Assembly (NCBI GenBank): GCA_038521825.1
Contig: JBCBKL010000001.1
Location: 310,001 to 374,000, forward strand
DNA from: JBCBKL01 sp038521825
GTDB taxonomy: Bacteria > Pseudomonadota > Alphaproteobacteria > Rhodobacterales > Rhodobacteraceae
Direction of reading: 5' to 3'
Length of the DNA stretch: 64,000 nucleotides
Positions 1 through 7,482 of this stretch are shown here, piece after piece. The first letter of the stretch is position 1, and every line of letters begins with the position of its first letter. The translations under genes and the position numbers were made by a program. The notes beneath the pieces are model-generated. The model ran no database searches. It was not told the DNA's origin and worked only from the letters and a program-made list of their open reading frames with translations.

Positions 1-779
1 CCGATGGCGAGGTCCGCTCGGACACAGTGGGTGTCAAATGTCCCGGCGTCGAGCTGAAGATCGCGGACAGTGGTGAAGTGTTCTACCGCTCGCCGGGCGT
101 GTTCGTCGAGTACTACAAGAACCCTGACAGCACGGCCGGTACAAAGGACCCAGAAGGCTGGGTCGCAACTGGTGACGCCGGGTTCATTGAGCCCGATACC
201 GGCCATTTGCGCATCATCGACCGGGCCAAGGATGTCGGCAAGATGGCGGATGGTGCGCTGTTCGCGCCCAAATACGTTGAGAACAAGCTGAAGTTCTTCC
301 CGAACATCCTCGAAGCGGTGGTTTTCGGGAATCGCCGCGACGAATGCACCGCCATCATCAACATCGACCTTACTGCGGTTGGAAACTGGGCGGAGCGGAA
401 CAACATCGCGTATGCGTCATATCAGGAGCTTGCCGGGCATCCCCAGGTGCTGGCTGCGATCCAGGGTCATGTCGAAGAGGTCAACCGCAATGTGGCCGCC
501 GACGAGATGTTGTCGGGGTGCCAGATCCACCGGTTTGTCGTGCTGCACAAGGAACTGGATGCCGACGACGGTGAGCTGACCCGCACCCGAAAGGTGCGCC
601 GTCGGATCATCGAAGAAAAGTACGGCGATATCATCGCGGCCCTTTACGATGGATCAGAGAATATCAGTACAACGACCGAGGTCACGTATGAGGATGGGCG
701 CAAGGGCTCCATCTCGGCCACGTTGGAAATCCGCGATGCCGCGACCAGCGCGGTACCGCAGAAGATGGCGGCCGAATGA
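1..779 (+). CDS. AMP-forming acyl-CoA synthetase, C-terminal part (5' end outside window)
   Basis: This is the C-terminal third of an ANL-superfamily acyl-CoA synthetase, which activates a carboxylic acid to its CoA thioester through an acyl-adenylate. The frame is already open at base 3, so the true start lies upstream. Visible hallmarks are the GWVATGDAG segment (adenylate-binding aspartate), the IIDRAKDVGKMADG hinge and the TRTRKVRR stretch near the end. The long C-terminal region resembles long-chain acyl-CoA synthetases associated with liv-type importers. It is the first of two CoA ligases flanking the importer that follows, which suggests uptake and activation of the same acid. The substrate cannot be read from this fragment. 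Confidence 0.85.
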   Translation, partial: DGEVRSDTVGVKCPGVELKIADSGEVFYRSPGVFVEYYKNPDSTAGTKDPEGWVATGDAGFIEPDTGHLRIIDRAKDVGKMADGALFAPKYVENKLKFFPNILEAVVFGNRRDECTAIINIDLTAVGNWAERNNIAYASYQELAGHPQVLAAIQGHVEEVNRNVAADEMLSGCQIHRFVVLHKELDADDGELTRTRKVRRRIIEEKYGDIIAALYDGSENISTTTEVTYEDGRKGSISATLEIRDAATSAVPQKMAAE

Positions 780-784
780 GCGGC

Positions 785-949
785 TCAGTTTCTGAATTCG
801 TGCCGTACGGCGCAGCGGATCGCGTTGTGGCAACACATGTTCCCGGTTTCCTCGCGAATGGCGCAGACGGTTTCGTCACGGCTGAAACCACATTGCCTGA
901 AGCATCGGGCGAGGCGGAGCAGGAAGGCACGTTCGACTTCTTGAAGCAT
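785..949 (-). CDS. possible 54-residue cysteine-rich small protein
   Basis: A short open frame lies tail to tail with the CoA synthetase, 5 bases after its stop. The translation begins MLQEVERAFLLRLARCFRQC and ends CAVRHEFRN. It holds six cysteines in 54 residues (a CFRQC pair, an isolated C, a CC pair, another C) and many charged residues, like a small helical, possibly metal-binding protein. An alternative ATG at 958 would add three residues; neither start has a strong ribosome binding site. Codon choice looks like real genes of this genome. I do not recognise the family. It is the only plausible gene in the 410-base gap before the importer operon. Confidence 0.4.
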   Translation of the reverse strand: MLQEVERAFLLRLARCFRQCGFSRDETVCAIREETGNMCCHNAIRCAVRHEFRN

Positions 950-1190
950 CGGTATCATCCCGTTCTAAGACGGCGTTATTTTGGGCACAGAAAGGTTAAT
1001 TTTCTGCGAGCGCAAAGGGCGCAAGACCGCCAAGGCACTGATAGGACTGGATACTTTTCCTATTTTGCGCCTGCGAAACCAAACGCCTTGACACCAACTA
1101 TCAATAAATTCAGCCCAAAGTTGGGCCGAAAGCTGACTTCGATGCCACATCACAGTTGGCACGGTGACACGTCTGCGGAGGGTGTAGTTC
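950..1190. promoter_or_regulatory. upstream region of the liv-type importer operon with a perfect palindrome
   Basis: About 240 bases without a convincing gene precede the importer operon. A perfect inverted repeat, GCCCAA-AG-TTGGGC, lies at 1113-1126, about 65 bases before the first importer gene, and could be a dimeric regulator site. A TTGACA hexamer lies at 1088-1093 but has no good -10 element at normal spacing. A ribosome binding site GGAGGG lies about 10 bases before the ATG at 1191. The promoter itself cannot be placed with confidence. Confidence 0.35.
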
Positions 1191-2012
1191 ATGCTTGATC
1201 AGTCAGAAGGTTACGTTACCGCAGACGGCCGCAAGATCGGCGGCGTCGTGATGGAAATGCGAAACATCACGCTGCGCTTTGGCGGTGTCGAAGCCATCAA
1301 GAACATCAGTTTTGATATCCGAGAGGGCGAAGTCCGCGCGATCATTGGCCCCAACGGTGCTGGCAAGTCTTCGATGTTGAACGTCATCTCGGGCTTTTAT
1401 GTCCCGCAAGAGGGCGAAGTCTGGTTCAGGGGGTCCAAGCGGCCGCTGATGAAGCCGTATCAGGTGGCGCGGCAGGGCATTGCGCGCACGTTCCAGAATA
1501 TCGCGTTGTTTGAAGGTATGACTGTGCTCGACAACGTCATGACCGGGCGTTTGACCCACATGAAAAAGGGGCTTTGGAGCCAGGCCATCTGGAAGTGGAC
1601 AGGCGCCGAAGACGAAGAGGTCGAGAACCGGATCGTGGCTGAACGGATCATCGATTTTCTGGAAATTCAACACATCCGCAAGACGCCCGTCGCGCGGTTG
1701 CCCTACGGTCTGAAAAAACGTGTGGAACTGGCGCGTGCCCTTGCGGCTGAACCCAAACTGCTGCTGCTGGACGAACCGATGGCCGGCATGAATGTCGAAG
1801 AAAAAGAGGACATGAGCCGCTTTATCCTAGACGTGAACGACGAATTCGGCACCACGATCGCGTTGATCGAACACGACATGGGCGTTGTGATGGATCTGTC
1901 GGACCGCGTTGTCGTGATGGATTACGGCAAGAAGATTGGTGACGGCACCCCGGACGATGTTCGCAACAATCAGGACGTTATCGATGCCTATCTGGGGGTT
2001 TCGCATGACTAG
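1191..2012 (+). CDS. branched-chain amino acid-type ABC transporter, ATP-binding subunit (LivG-like)
   Basis: This 273-residue protein is one of the two cytoplasmic ATPases of a hydrophobic-amino-acid-type (HAAT) importer. Walker A is GPNGAGKS at residues 53-60 and Walker B is LLLLDEPMAGM. The signature reads LPYGLKKRVELARAL, the relaxed form usual for LivG rather than LSGGQ. A switch histidine follows in LIEHDMG. The family specificity tail VIDAYLG is present at the C terminus. The start is set by GGAGGG upstream. Its stop overlaps the next gene, and the operon continues with two permeases, a binding protein and LivF, so the transporter is complete. The neighbouring CoA ligases suggest the substrate may be a carboxylic acid. 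Confidence 0.92.
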   Translation: MLDQSEGYVTADGRKIGGVVMEMRNITLRFGGVEAIKNISFDIREGEVRAIIGPNGAGKSSMLNVISGFYVPQEGEVWFRGSKRPLMKPYQVARQGIARTFQNIALFEGMTVLDNVMTGRLTHMKKGLWSQAIWKWTGAEDEEVENRIVAERIIDFLEIQHIRKTPVARLPYGLKKRVELARALAAEPKLLLLDEPMAGMNVEEKEDMSRFILDVNDEFGTTIALIEHDMGVVMDLSDRVVVMDYGKKIGDGTPDDVRNNQDVIDAYLGVSHD

Positions 2013-2658
2013 ATCGAAGACAGTCACCGCCGTTGCCCAGTTATCGGGCCTGCCCAACGGGTTGGTGTGCTGCGCTTTTGCAGTACTTGGCCTGTTTTTC
2101 TGTCTCCTGGCGACGACCGCGCGTGCGGATGAACCACCGGTATGCGATACCTCGAACCCCTATCTGACCGAACTCTGTGGGGTCATCGAAACGCATTGTG
2201 TACCCTATCTTGACAACCCGGCAAGTCTTAACCCCGACAGCCTGAGCCCGGTGCCCAAGACGTTCCGCCGATACTTTGAAAGCGCGATCAATGCCTATGT
2301 CATCGGGTATCAGCAAACGGACATGCCCGAGGCGTTGATCGTTTACCTTTATGACGAACCCGCCTGCGAGATACTGGCCTATGGGCTGACCTATGCGGAT
2401 TTGTTGCCCGTTTATCAGGCCTGGCGCGCTGGCCCGGGCCAGCGGTTCGTCTCGACCTCTGAATTCGAGCCGACATCGCGCGTGACCATGGCGCGAGCCT
2501 ATGCGGCGACCTTTCTCGCTGCGCCACGCCGGGATGGCCGCGTGACTGAGGTCACGCTCAACTGGAACCTGTCGTTCGAGGGTCTGACGCGGTTCCGCGT
2601 GTCATACCAGCCTTTGCGCGATCACACCCGTAACCTGATGCAAGTGGACCTGAAGTGA
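2005..2658 (+). CDS. hypothetical secreted protein inside the importer operon
   Basis: A 217-residue protein of no family I recognise, starting at an ATG that overlaps the livG stop by 8 bases. Residues about 15-40 form a long hydrophobic stretch ending ATTARADE, a good Sec signal peptide with cleavage after ARA. The mature part begins with a cysteine-containing segment (CDTSNPYLTELCG, then ETHCVP) and later PACEIL, so a disulfide-bonded periplasmic domain is likely. It ends by overlapping the start of the LivH permease. Its position between ATPase and permease argues for a role tied to this transporter, for example as an accessory periplasmic factor, but that is inference. Confidence 0.75.
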   Translation: MTRSKTVTAVAQLSGLPNGLVCCAFAVLGLFFCLLATTARADEPPVCDTSNPYLTELCGVIETHCVPYLDNPASLNPDSLSPVPKTFRRYFESAINAYVIGYQQTDMPEALIVYLYDEPACEILAYGLTYADLLPVYQAWRAGPGQRFVSTSEFEPTSRVTMARAYAATFLAAPRRDGRVTEVTLNWNLSFEGLTRFRVSYQPLRDHTRNLMQVDLK

Positions 2659-3662
2659 TGCCTGAACAGCTTGTTTTTGCGATGGAGGTCACGCTGAACG
2701 GACTTATGGCCGGCGTGATGTATGCCCTCGTTGCTCTGGGTTTTGTCCTGATCTTCAAGGCGTCAGGCATCTTCAACTTCGCGCAGGGCGTCATGGCGCT
2801 TTTTGCGGCCATGACGCTCGTCGGCATTCAGGGCGGGCAGGTGCCGTTCGCTCATCTCATAAATGCGATCTTTGGTACCAAGATCCATTACTTTGGATGG
2901 GAAGTTCACTCGGTCCTTGCGATCATCTTCACGATTGGCGTGATGGTGCTGCTGGCCTGGGCGGTACAGCGATTCATATTCCGTCATCTCGTGGGCCAGG
3001 AACCGATCATCCTGTTCATGGCGACGATCGGGCTTGCTTACCTACTCGAAGGGGTCGCGGACCTTATGTGGGGCTCAGAGATCAAGAAGCTGAACGTCTG
3101 CCTGACTGATGCCACCTGTCTGCCGCAGGGGATCAACATCGCCATCGACGAGGCGACCTACAACATCTTCGGCTACGGCTTCTTTATCGACAACCTCGAT
3201 ATCACGGCGACAATCATCGCAGTCCTTCTCGTGGCGGCCTTAGTCGCGTTCTCGCAATACACCAAGCAGGGTCGGGCAATGCGGGCGGTGGCGGACGATC
3301 ACCAGGCGGCACTGTCGGTTGGTGTGTCGCTCAACTACATCTGGATCTTGGTTTGGTCAGTGGCAGGGTTTGTGGCCCTTGTCGCGGGCATCATGTGGGG
3401 CGCGAAATCGGGCGTACAATTCTCGCTGTCGCTGATCGCGCTAAAGGCTTTGCCGGTCCTGATGCTGGGTGGGTTCACATCCATCCCAGGAGCGATCATC
3501 GGCGGGCTGATCATCGGCGTGGGTGAAAAGCTGTTTGAGTTCGCAATCGGCCCGATGATCGGTGGTGCGACCGAGAACTGGTTTGCCTACGTGCTTGCCC
3601 TGATCTTTCTGGTCTTCCGCCCGCAGGGCTTGTTCGGGGAGAAGATCATTGAACGTGTCTGA
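2658..3662 (+). CDS. branched-chain amino acid-type ABC transporter permease (LivH-like)
   Basis: This 334-residue integral membrane protein is one of the two permeases of the importer. The N-terminal region LMAGVMYALVALGFVLIFKA and the following FNFAQG motif are diagnostic of LivH. A later GRAMRAVADDHQAALSVGV segment is the cytoplasmic EAA-like loop that contacts the ATPases. The C terminus FLVFRPQGLFGEK is also typical. I chose the ATG at 2658, which shares one base with the preceding stop, over the GTG three bases earlier. It should pair with LivM at 4095, but a minus-strand gene lies between them, which is unusual for this operon type. Confidence 0.93.
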   Translation: MPEQLVFAMEVTLNGLMAGVMYALVALGFVLIFKASGIFNFAQGVMALFAAMTLVGIQGGQVPFAHLINAIFGTKIHYFGWEVHSVLAIIFTIGVMVLLAWAVQRFIFRHLVGQEPIILFMATIGLAYLLEGVADLMWGSEIKKLNVCLTDATCLPQGINIAIDEATYNIFGYGFFIDNLDITATIIAVLLVAALVAFSQYTKQGRAMRAVADDHQAALSVGVSLNYIWILVWSVAGFVALVAGIMWGAKSGVQFSLSLIALKALPVLMLGGFTSIPGAIIGGLIIGVGEKLFEFAIGPMIGGATENWFAYVLALIFLVFRPQGLFGEKIIERV

Positions 3663-3968
3663 TCATTCCAGTGCCCGGAAAAGCCCCACGGTGATCGCGG
3701 CCAGAACCATGATCCCGAGCGTCAGCGCGAGATCGAAATCCGCCACCAGCATGAGCCCGATCCCGGTCACGAACGCCACCAGCGAAAAACACAGGATCAG
3801 GATGTGCCCGAGGCCGATATCGGTGGAGGGACGCGCATGCATGACATCGTCGACCTCGGGCACAGTCTCGACCAGCGCGTCCTTGCGCCGTTCGAGCTCA
3901 CTCAAGTCGAACTCTCCGCGCGCATACGCGGCGTCGAGACGACGGATCTCGTTCAAAATGGCGCTCAT
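3663..3968 (-). CDS. small two-helix membrane protein with SHOCT-like N terminus, antisense within the importer operon
   Basis: A 101-residue protein on the strand opposite the importer operon. Residues 1-36 form a charged amphipathic segment (LDAAYARGEFDLSELERRK) like a SHOCT short domain. Two strongly hydrophobic spans follow at about residues 53-75 and 80-96, so it is likely an inner-membrane protein with a cytoplasmic head. The start is supported by GGAGTGGG a few bases upstream of the ATG. Its stop abuts the livH stop with no spacer, and its promoter must lie in the 126 bases before livM. Function is unknown. Confidence 0.7.
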   Translation of the reverse strand: MSAILNEIRRLDAAYARGEFDLSELERRKDALVETVPEVDDVMHARPSTDIGLGHILILCFSLVAFVTGIGLMLVADFDLALTLGIMVLAAITVGLFRALE

Positions 3969-4094
3969 CTCGCCCACTCCTTTCACCGGGGCCAAAGGTG
4001 ACCGGGCAACTGGGGCGAATTGGGGCAAAAGGGTGAACCCGTGTGACGTGGTTAACCTGTATGAACACACCGGAAAGACAGGGGAGGCAGCCTG

Positions 4095-5171
4095 ATGTTC
4101 TATCGTGAAGCCGGAGACTTCAGCACCACCTACCAGGCTGACAGCCAGACCTTTCCGATCAAGTTTGACCGGTACCGCTACTACTTCGTCATAGCTGTCG
4201 CGGTCCTGATCCTGCCGTTCGTGATGACTGATTACCTGGTCAACTCGATATTTTTGCCGTTCCTGATCTATTCGATTGCGGCGATTGGGCTGAACATCCT
4301 TACCGGGTATTGCGGGCAGGTGTCGCTGGGCACCGGCGGGTTCATGGCCGTGGGTGCCTATGCCTGTTACAAGCTGATGACAGCCTTTCCTGACGTGAAC
4401 ATTTTTATCCACGTCATGCTCGCCGGCGGTATAACCGCCGTGGTGGGTACGGCCTTTGGCCTGCCATCGCTGAGGATCAAGGGTTTCTACCTCGCCGTTG
4501 CCACGCTTGCGGCCCAGTTCTTTCTCGTCTGGCTCTTCAACAAGGTGTCGTGGTTCTACAACTACTCGGCCTCCGGTCAGATCAATGCGCCTGAACGTGA
4601 AGTGTTCGGCATCGCGGTAACCGGTCCCAACACCGAAGCATGGGCCACTTATCTGTTCTGCCTTGTCTTCACCTTTCTCAGTGCCTGGATCGCGAGGAAC
4701 CTGACCCGTGGTTCGATCGGGCGGGAATGGATGGCAATCCGCGATATGGACATCGCGGCAGAGATCATCGGGGTGAACCCGCTGAAGGCCAAGCTGACCG
4801 CTTTTGCGGTTTCATCCTTCTTCGTCGGTATCTCGGGGGCCCTGTTCTTTGCGGTCTATCTGGGCGCCGTCGAGGTGGGCGAGGTATTCGGCATTCAGAA
4901 ATCGTTTATCGTGCTCTTCATGATCATCATCGGTGGTCTGGGCAGCATCTTCGGGTCCTTCGCGGGTGCCGCGTTTCTGGTGGTTCTGCCTGTGGTGCTC
5001 AAGCTCGTGGGCGTAGACCTGCTGAGCTGGCCGACGGACATCGTTGCGCATTTCCAACTGGTCATCGTTGGCGCGCTGATTGTGATCTTTCTAATCGCTG
5101 AACCGCACGGACTGGCGCAGCTTTGGCGGGTCGCGAAAGAGAAATTGAGACTCTGGCCATTCCCACACTAG
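4095..5171 (+). CDS. branched-chain amino acid-type ABC transporter permease (LivM-like)
   Basis: This 358-residue membrane protein is the second permease of the importer. It has about eight to ten hydrophobic spans and the LivM hallmarks GLNILTGYCGQVSLGTGGF and GLPSLRIKGFYLAVATLAAQ. A cytoplasmic loop GREWMAIRDMDIAAEIIGV follows, then IIGGLGSIFGSFAGAAF near the C terminus. The N-terminal 40 residues before the first span are longer than in E. coli LivM. It is separated from LivH by 432 bases occupied by an opposing small gene. It probably remains in the same transcript as the binding-protein gene that starts 100 bases downstream. Confidence 0.93.
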   Translation: MFYREAGDFSTTYQADSQTFPIKFDRYRYYFVIAVAVLILPFVMTDYLVNSIFLPFLIYSIAAIGLNILTGYCGQVSLGTGGFMAVGAYACYKLMTAFPDVNIFIHVMLAGGITAVVGTAFGLPSLRIKGFYLAVATLAAQFFLVWLFNKVSWFYNYSASGQINAPEREVFGIAVTGPNTEAWATYLFCLVFTFLSAWIARNLTRGSIGREWMAIRDMDIAAEIIGVNPLKAKLTAFAVSSFFVGISGALFFAVYLGAVEVGEVFGIQKSFIVLFMIIIGGLGSIFGSFAGAAFLVVLPVVLKLVGVDLLSWPTDIVAHFQLVIVGALIVIFLIAEPHGLAQLWRVAKEKLRLWPFPH

Positions 5172-5271
5172 GGTAGGTCTATTGTTGGCATCCTCAGGAA
5201 GGGGCCAGAAGGTCGGGCATAAAGACGCCCGGTGGGAGACATCGGAGAATAACCAAGGGAGGATTAACCCG

Positions 5272-6555
5272 ATGAAATTAAAACTAGCGACGGCGGCTCT
5301 GGCAGGTCTGATGGCCGCAGGGCCCGTGATGGCGGATCTTGTATTCCCGTCACTGTCTTATCGCACCGGTCCCTATGCGGCCGGTGGTATCCCGTTCGCG
5401 GATGGCTATGCCGACTACTTCACCCTGCTTAATGAACGTGACGGCGGCATCGGTGGCGTCAAGGCGCGCGTTCTGGAATGCGAGACCGGCTACAACACCG
5501 AAAAGGGTGTTGAGTGCTATGAGTCGACCAAAGGCGAAGGCGCGCTTGTCTATCAGCCCCTCTCGACCGGTATTACTTATCAGCTGATCCCGAAAGCGAC
5601 TGCGGACGATATTCCGATCCATTCGATGGGCTATGGCCGGACATCGGCGGCAAATGGCGCGGTCTTCAGCCACGTGTTTAATTATCCAGCCAACTATTGG
5701 AACGGCGCATCGGGCGCGGTGAACTATCTGCTCGAAACCAATGGCGGTGACATCAGCGACAAGAAGATTGCGCTGGTTTATCACAACTCCGCCTACGGCA
5801 AGGAGCCGATCCGGACCCTAGAAGAGCTGCAGAAAAAGCATGGTTACGAACTGGTTCTGCTTCCGATCGACCACCCGGGACAGGAGCAGAAATCGCAGTG
5901 GCTGCAAATTCGCCGCGAGCGTCCCGACTATGTCGTGATGTGGGGCTGGGGCGTGATGAACCAGGTTGCCGTTCAGGAGGCCGCAAATATCCGGTTCCCG
6001 ATGGAGAATTTCATCGGAATCTGGTGGTCGGGCTCTGAAAACGACGTGCTACCTGCAGGTGACGCGGCGAACGGTTACAAGGCTCTGACGTTCCACGGTG
6101 TTGGTAGCGACTTCCCGGTCTTTGCTGACATCCAGACCTATGTCGTCGACAAGGGCCTTTCCGCTGGTGCTGGCGATCAGGTGGGTACGGTTCTTTATAA
6201 CCGTGGTCTCTACGCCGCGATGCTGGCGGCCGAAGCGGCCAAGACCGCCCAAGGCATCCACGGCACGGCGGATATCACGCCAGCCATGATGCGCGACGGA
6301 ATGGAAGCCTTGGAGATCACCGAAGCGAAGATGTCCGAACTGGGCCTTCCGAACTTTGGTCCGACCTTCAACGTCTCGTGCCAGAACCACGGCGGTCCGG
6401 GTCTGGTTGGGGTGACCCAGTGGGATGCATCGGCCAAGACATGGTCGCTGATCTCGGAATTCAAGCCGACGGACACAGAGGTCATCAACACCCTCGTGAT
6501 GGAAGACTCGATGGCTTACGCTGACGAGAACAAGATCGAAGCGGGCTGTAACTAA
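5272..6555 (+). CDS. periplasmic substrate-binding protein of the liv-type importer
   Basis: A 427-residue periplasmic binding protein of the type I (Leu/Ile/Val or amide) class. The start at 5272 is set by AGGGAGGA eight bases upstream. The signal peptide covers about residues 1-22, ending GPVMAD. Mature hallmarks are LVFPSLSYRTGPYAAGG, FADGYADYFTLLNERDGGIG (where family members bind the ligand head group) and the domain-crossing KIALVYHNSAYGKEPIR. It delivers ligand to the LivHM permease. It is long for a leucine-binding protein and sits with two CoA ligases, so aromatic or fatty carboxylates are plausible ligands. A strong hairpin follows the stop codon. Confidence 0.9.
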   Translation: MKLKLATAALAGLMAAGPVMADLVFPSLSYRTGPYAAGGIPFADGYADYFTLLNERDGGIGGVKARVLECETGYNTEKGVECYESTKGEGALVYQPLSTGITYQLIPKATADDIPIHSMGYGRTSAANGAVFSHVFNYPANYWNGASGAVNYLLETNGGDISDKKIALVYHNSAYGKEPIRTLEELQKKHGYELVLLPIDHPGQEQKSQWLQIRRERPDYVVMWGWGVMNQVAVQEAANIRFPMENFIGIWWSGSENDVLPAGDAANGYKALTFHGVGSDFPVFADIQTYVVDKGLSAGAGDQVGTVLYNRGLYAAMLAAEAAKTAQGIHGTADITPAMMRDGMEALEITEAKMSELGLPNFGPTFNVSCQNHGGPGLVGVTQWDASAKTWSLISEFKPTDTEVINTLVMEDSMAYADENKIEAGCN

Positions 6556-6562
6556 GCCTGAC

Positions 6563-6588
6563 GCCCCGGCGTGTTCGCTCGCCGGGGC
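6563..6588 (+). terminator. GC-rich hairpin between binding-protein gene and livF
   Basis: A perfect 9-bp stem, GCCCCGGCG with CGCCGGGGC, encloses an 8-base loop immediately after the binding-protein stop. Only a weak T-rich stretch follows (ATTACGTATTTT). It more likely acts as a partial terminator or as a 3' mRNA stabiliser that raises binding-protein levels over the downstream ATPase than as a full terminator. Confidence 0.6.
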
Positions 6589-6621
6589 ATTACGTATTTT
6601 GAGAACAGTGAAGAGGCCGTG

Positions 6622-7446
6622 ATGCTTGACGCCGGACGGACGGATGAGGCCCTGCTAGAGGTCAACAACATCGAGGTGATCTACAACCACGTGATCCTCG
6701 TGCTCAAAGGCGTCAGCCTGCGCGTTCCTAAGGGCGGCATCACCGCCCTGCTTGGCGGCAACGGCGCTGGCAAGACCACGACCCTCAAGGCGATTTCCGG
6801 ATTGCTTGCGAGCGAACGTGGCGAAGTCACCAAGGGCTCAATCCATTATCGCGGCGAAAGCATTGCCGAGAAGGATCCCGCGGATCTGGTGCGTGGCGGC
6901 GTCGTGCAGGTGATGGAAGGCCGACATTGCTTTGAACACCTGACCGTCGAGGAAAACCTGTTGACCGGCGCCTATACCCGCAAGGACGGCGGCTCGGCGA
7001 TCCAGCAGGATCTTCAGATGGTTTATGACTATTTCCCGCGCCTGAGAGAGCGCCGCAAATCGCAGGCCGGTTACACGTCCGGCGGCGAACAGCAGATGAC
7101 GGCGATTGGAAGGGCCCTGATGTCACGGCCCGAGACGATCCTTTTGGATGAGCCGTCGATGGGGTTGGCGCCGCAGCTTGTCGAACAGATCTTTGAGATT
7201 GTGAAATCGGTTAACGAGAATGAGGGCGTGACCTTTTTGTTGGCCGAGCAGAATACGAACGTGGCCCTACGCTTTGCCCATTACGGCTACATCCTGGAAA
7301 GCGGCCGCGTCGTGATGGATGGTCCCGCCGCTGAACTGCGCGAGAACCCGGATGTTAAGGAATTCTATCTGGGCATGTCCGAAGAGGGGCGAAAGTCGTT
7401 CCGCGATGTTCGGTCATATCGGCGGCGCAAAAGGTGGTTGAGCTAG
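6622..7446 (+). CDS. branched-chain amino acid-type ABC transporter, ATP-binding subunit (LivF-like)
   Basis: This is the second ATPase of the importer, about 274 residues from the ATG at 6622; a GTG immediately before it is an alternative start. Walker A is GGNGAGKTT and the signature region is YTSGGEQQMTAIGRALM. Walker B is ILLDEPSMGLAP, the version typical of LivF, and LLAEQN carries the Q in place of the switch histidine as in many LivF proteins. The C terminus is longer than usual and basic (RSYRRRKRWLS). It follows the hairpin behind the binding-protein gene and precedes the second CoA ligase by 36 bases, consistent with one transcript. Confidence 0.92.
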   Translation: MLDAGRTDEALLEVNNIEVIYNHVILVLKGVSLRVPKGGITALLGGNGAGKTTTLKAISGLLASERGEVTKGSIHYRGESIAEKDPADLVRGGVVQVMEGRHCFEHLTVEENLLTGAYTRKDGGSAIQQDLQMVYDYFPRLRERRKSQAGYTSGGEQQMTAIGRALMSRPETILLDEPSMGLAPQLVEQIFEIVKSVNENEGVTFLLAEQNTNVALRFAHYGYILESGRVVMDGPAAELRENPDVKEFYLGMSEEGRKSFRDVRSYRRRKRWLS

Positions 7447-7482
7447 GTTCTACACCTTATTTTCGAAGGACCTTGGATTGTG

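Noticed and set aside
776..1198. A 140-codon plus-strand frame overlapping the CoA synthetase stop
   Set aside because: The residue order looks random, and the minus strand offers a better small gene at 785-949. The last part lies in the promoter region of the importer.
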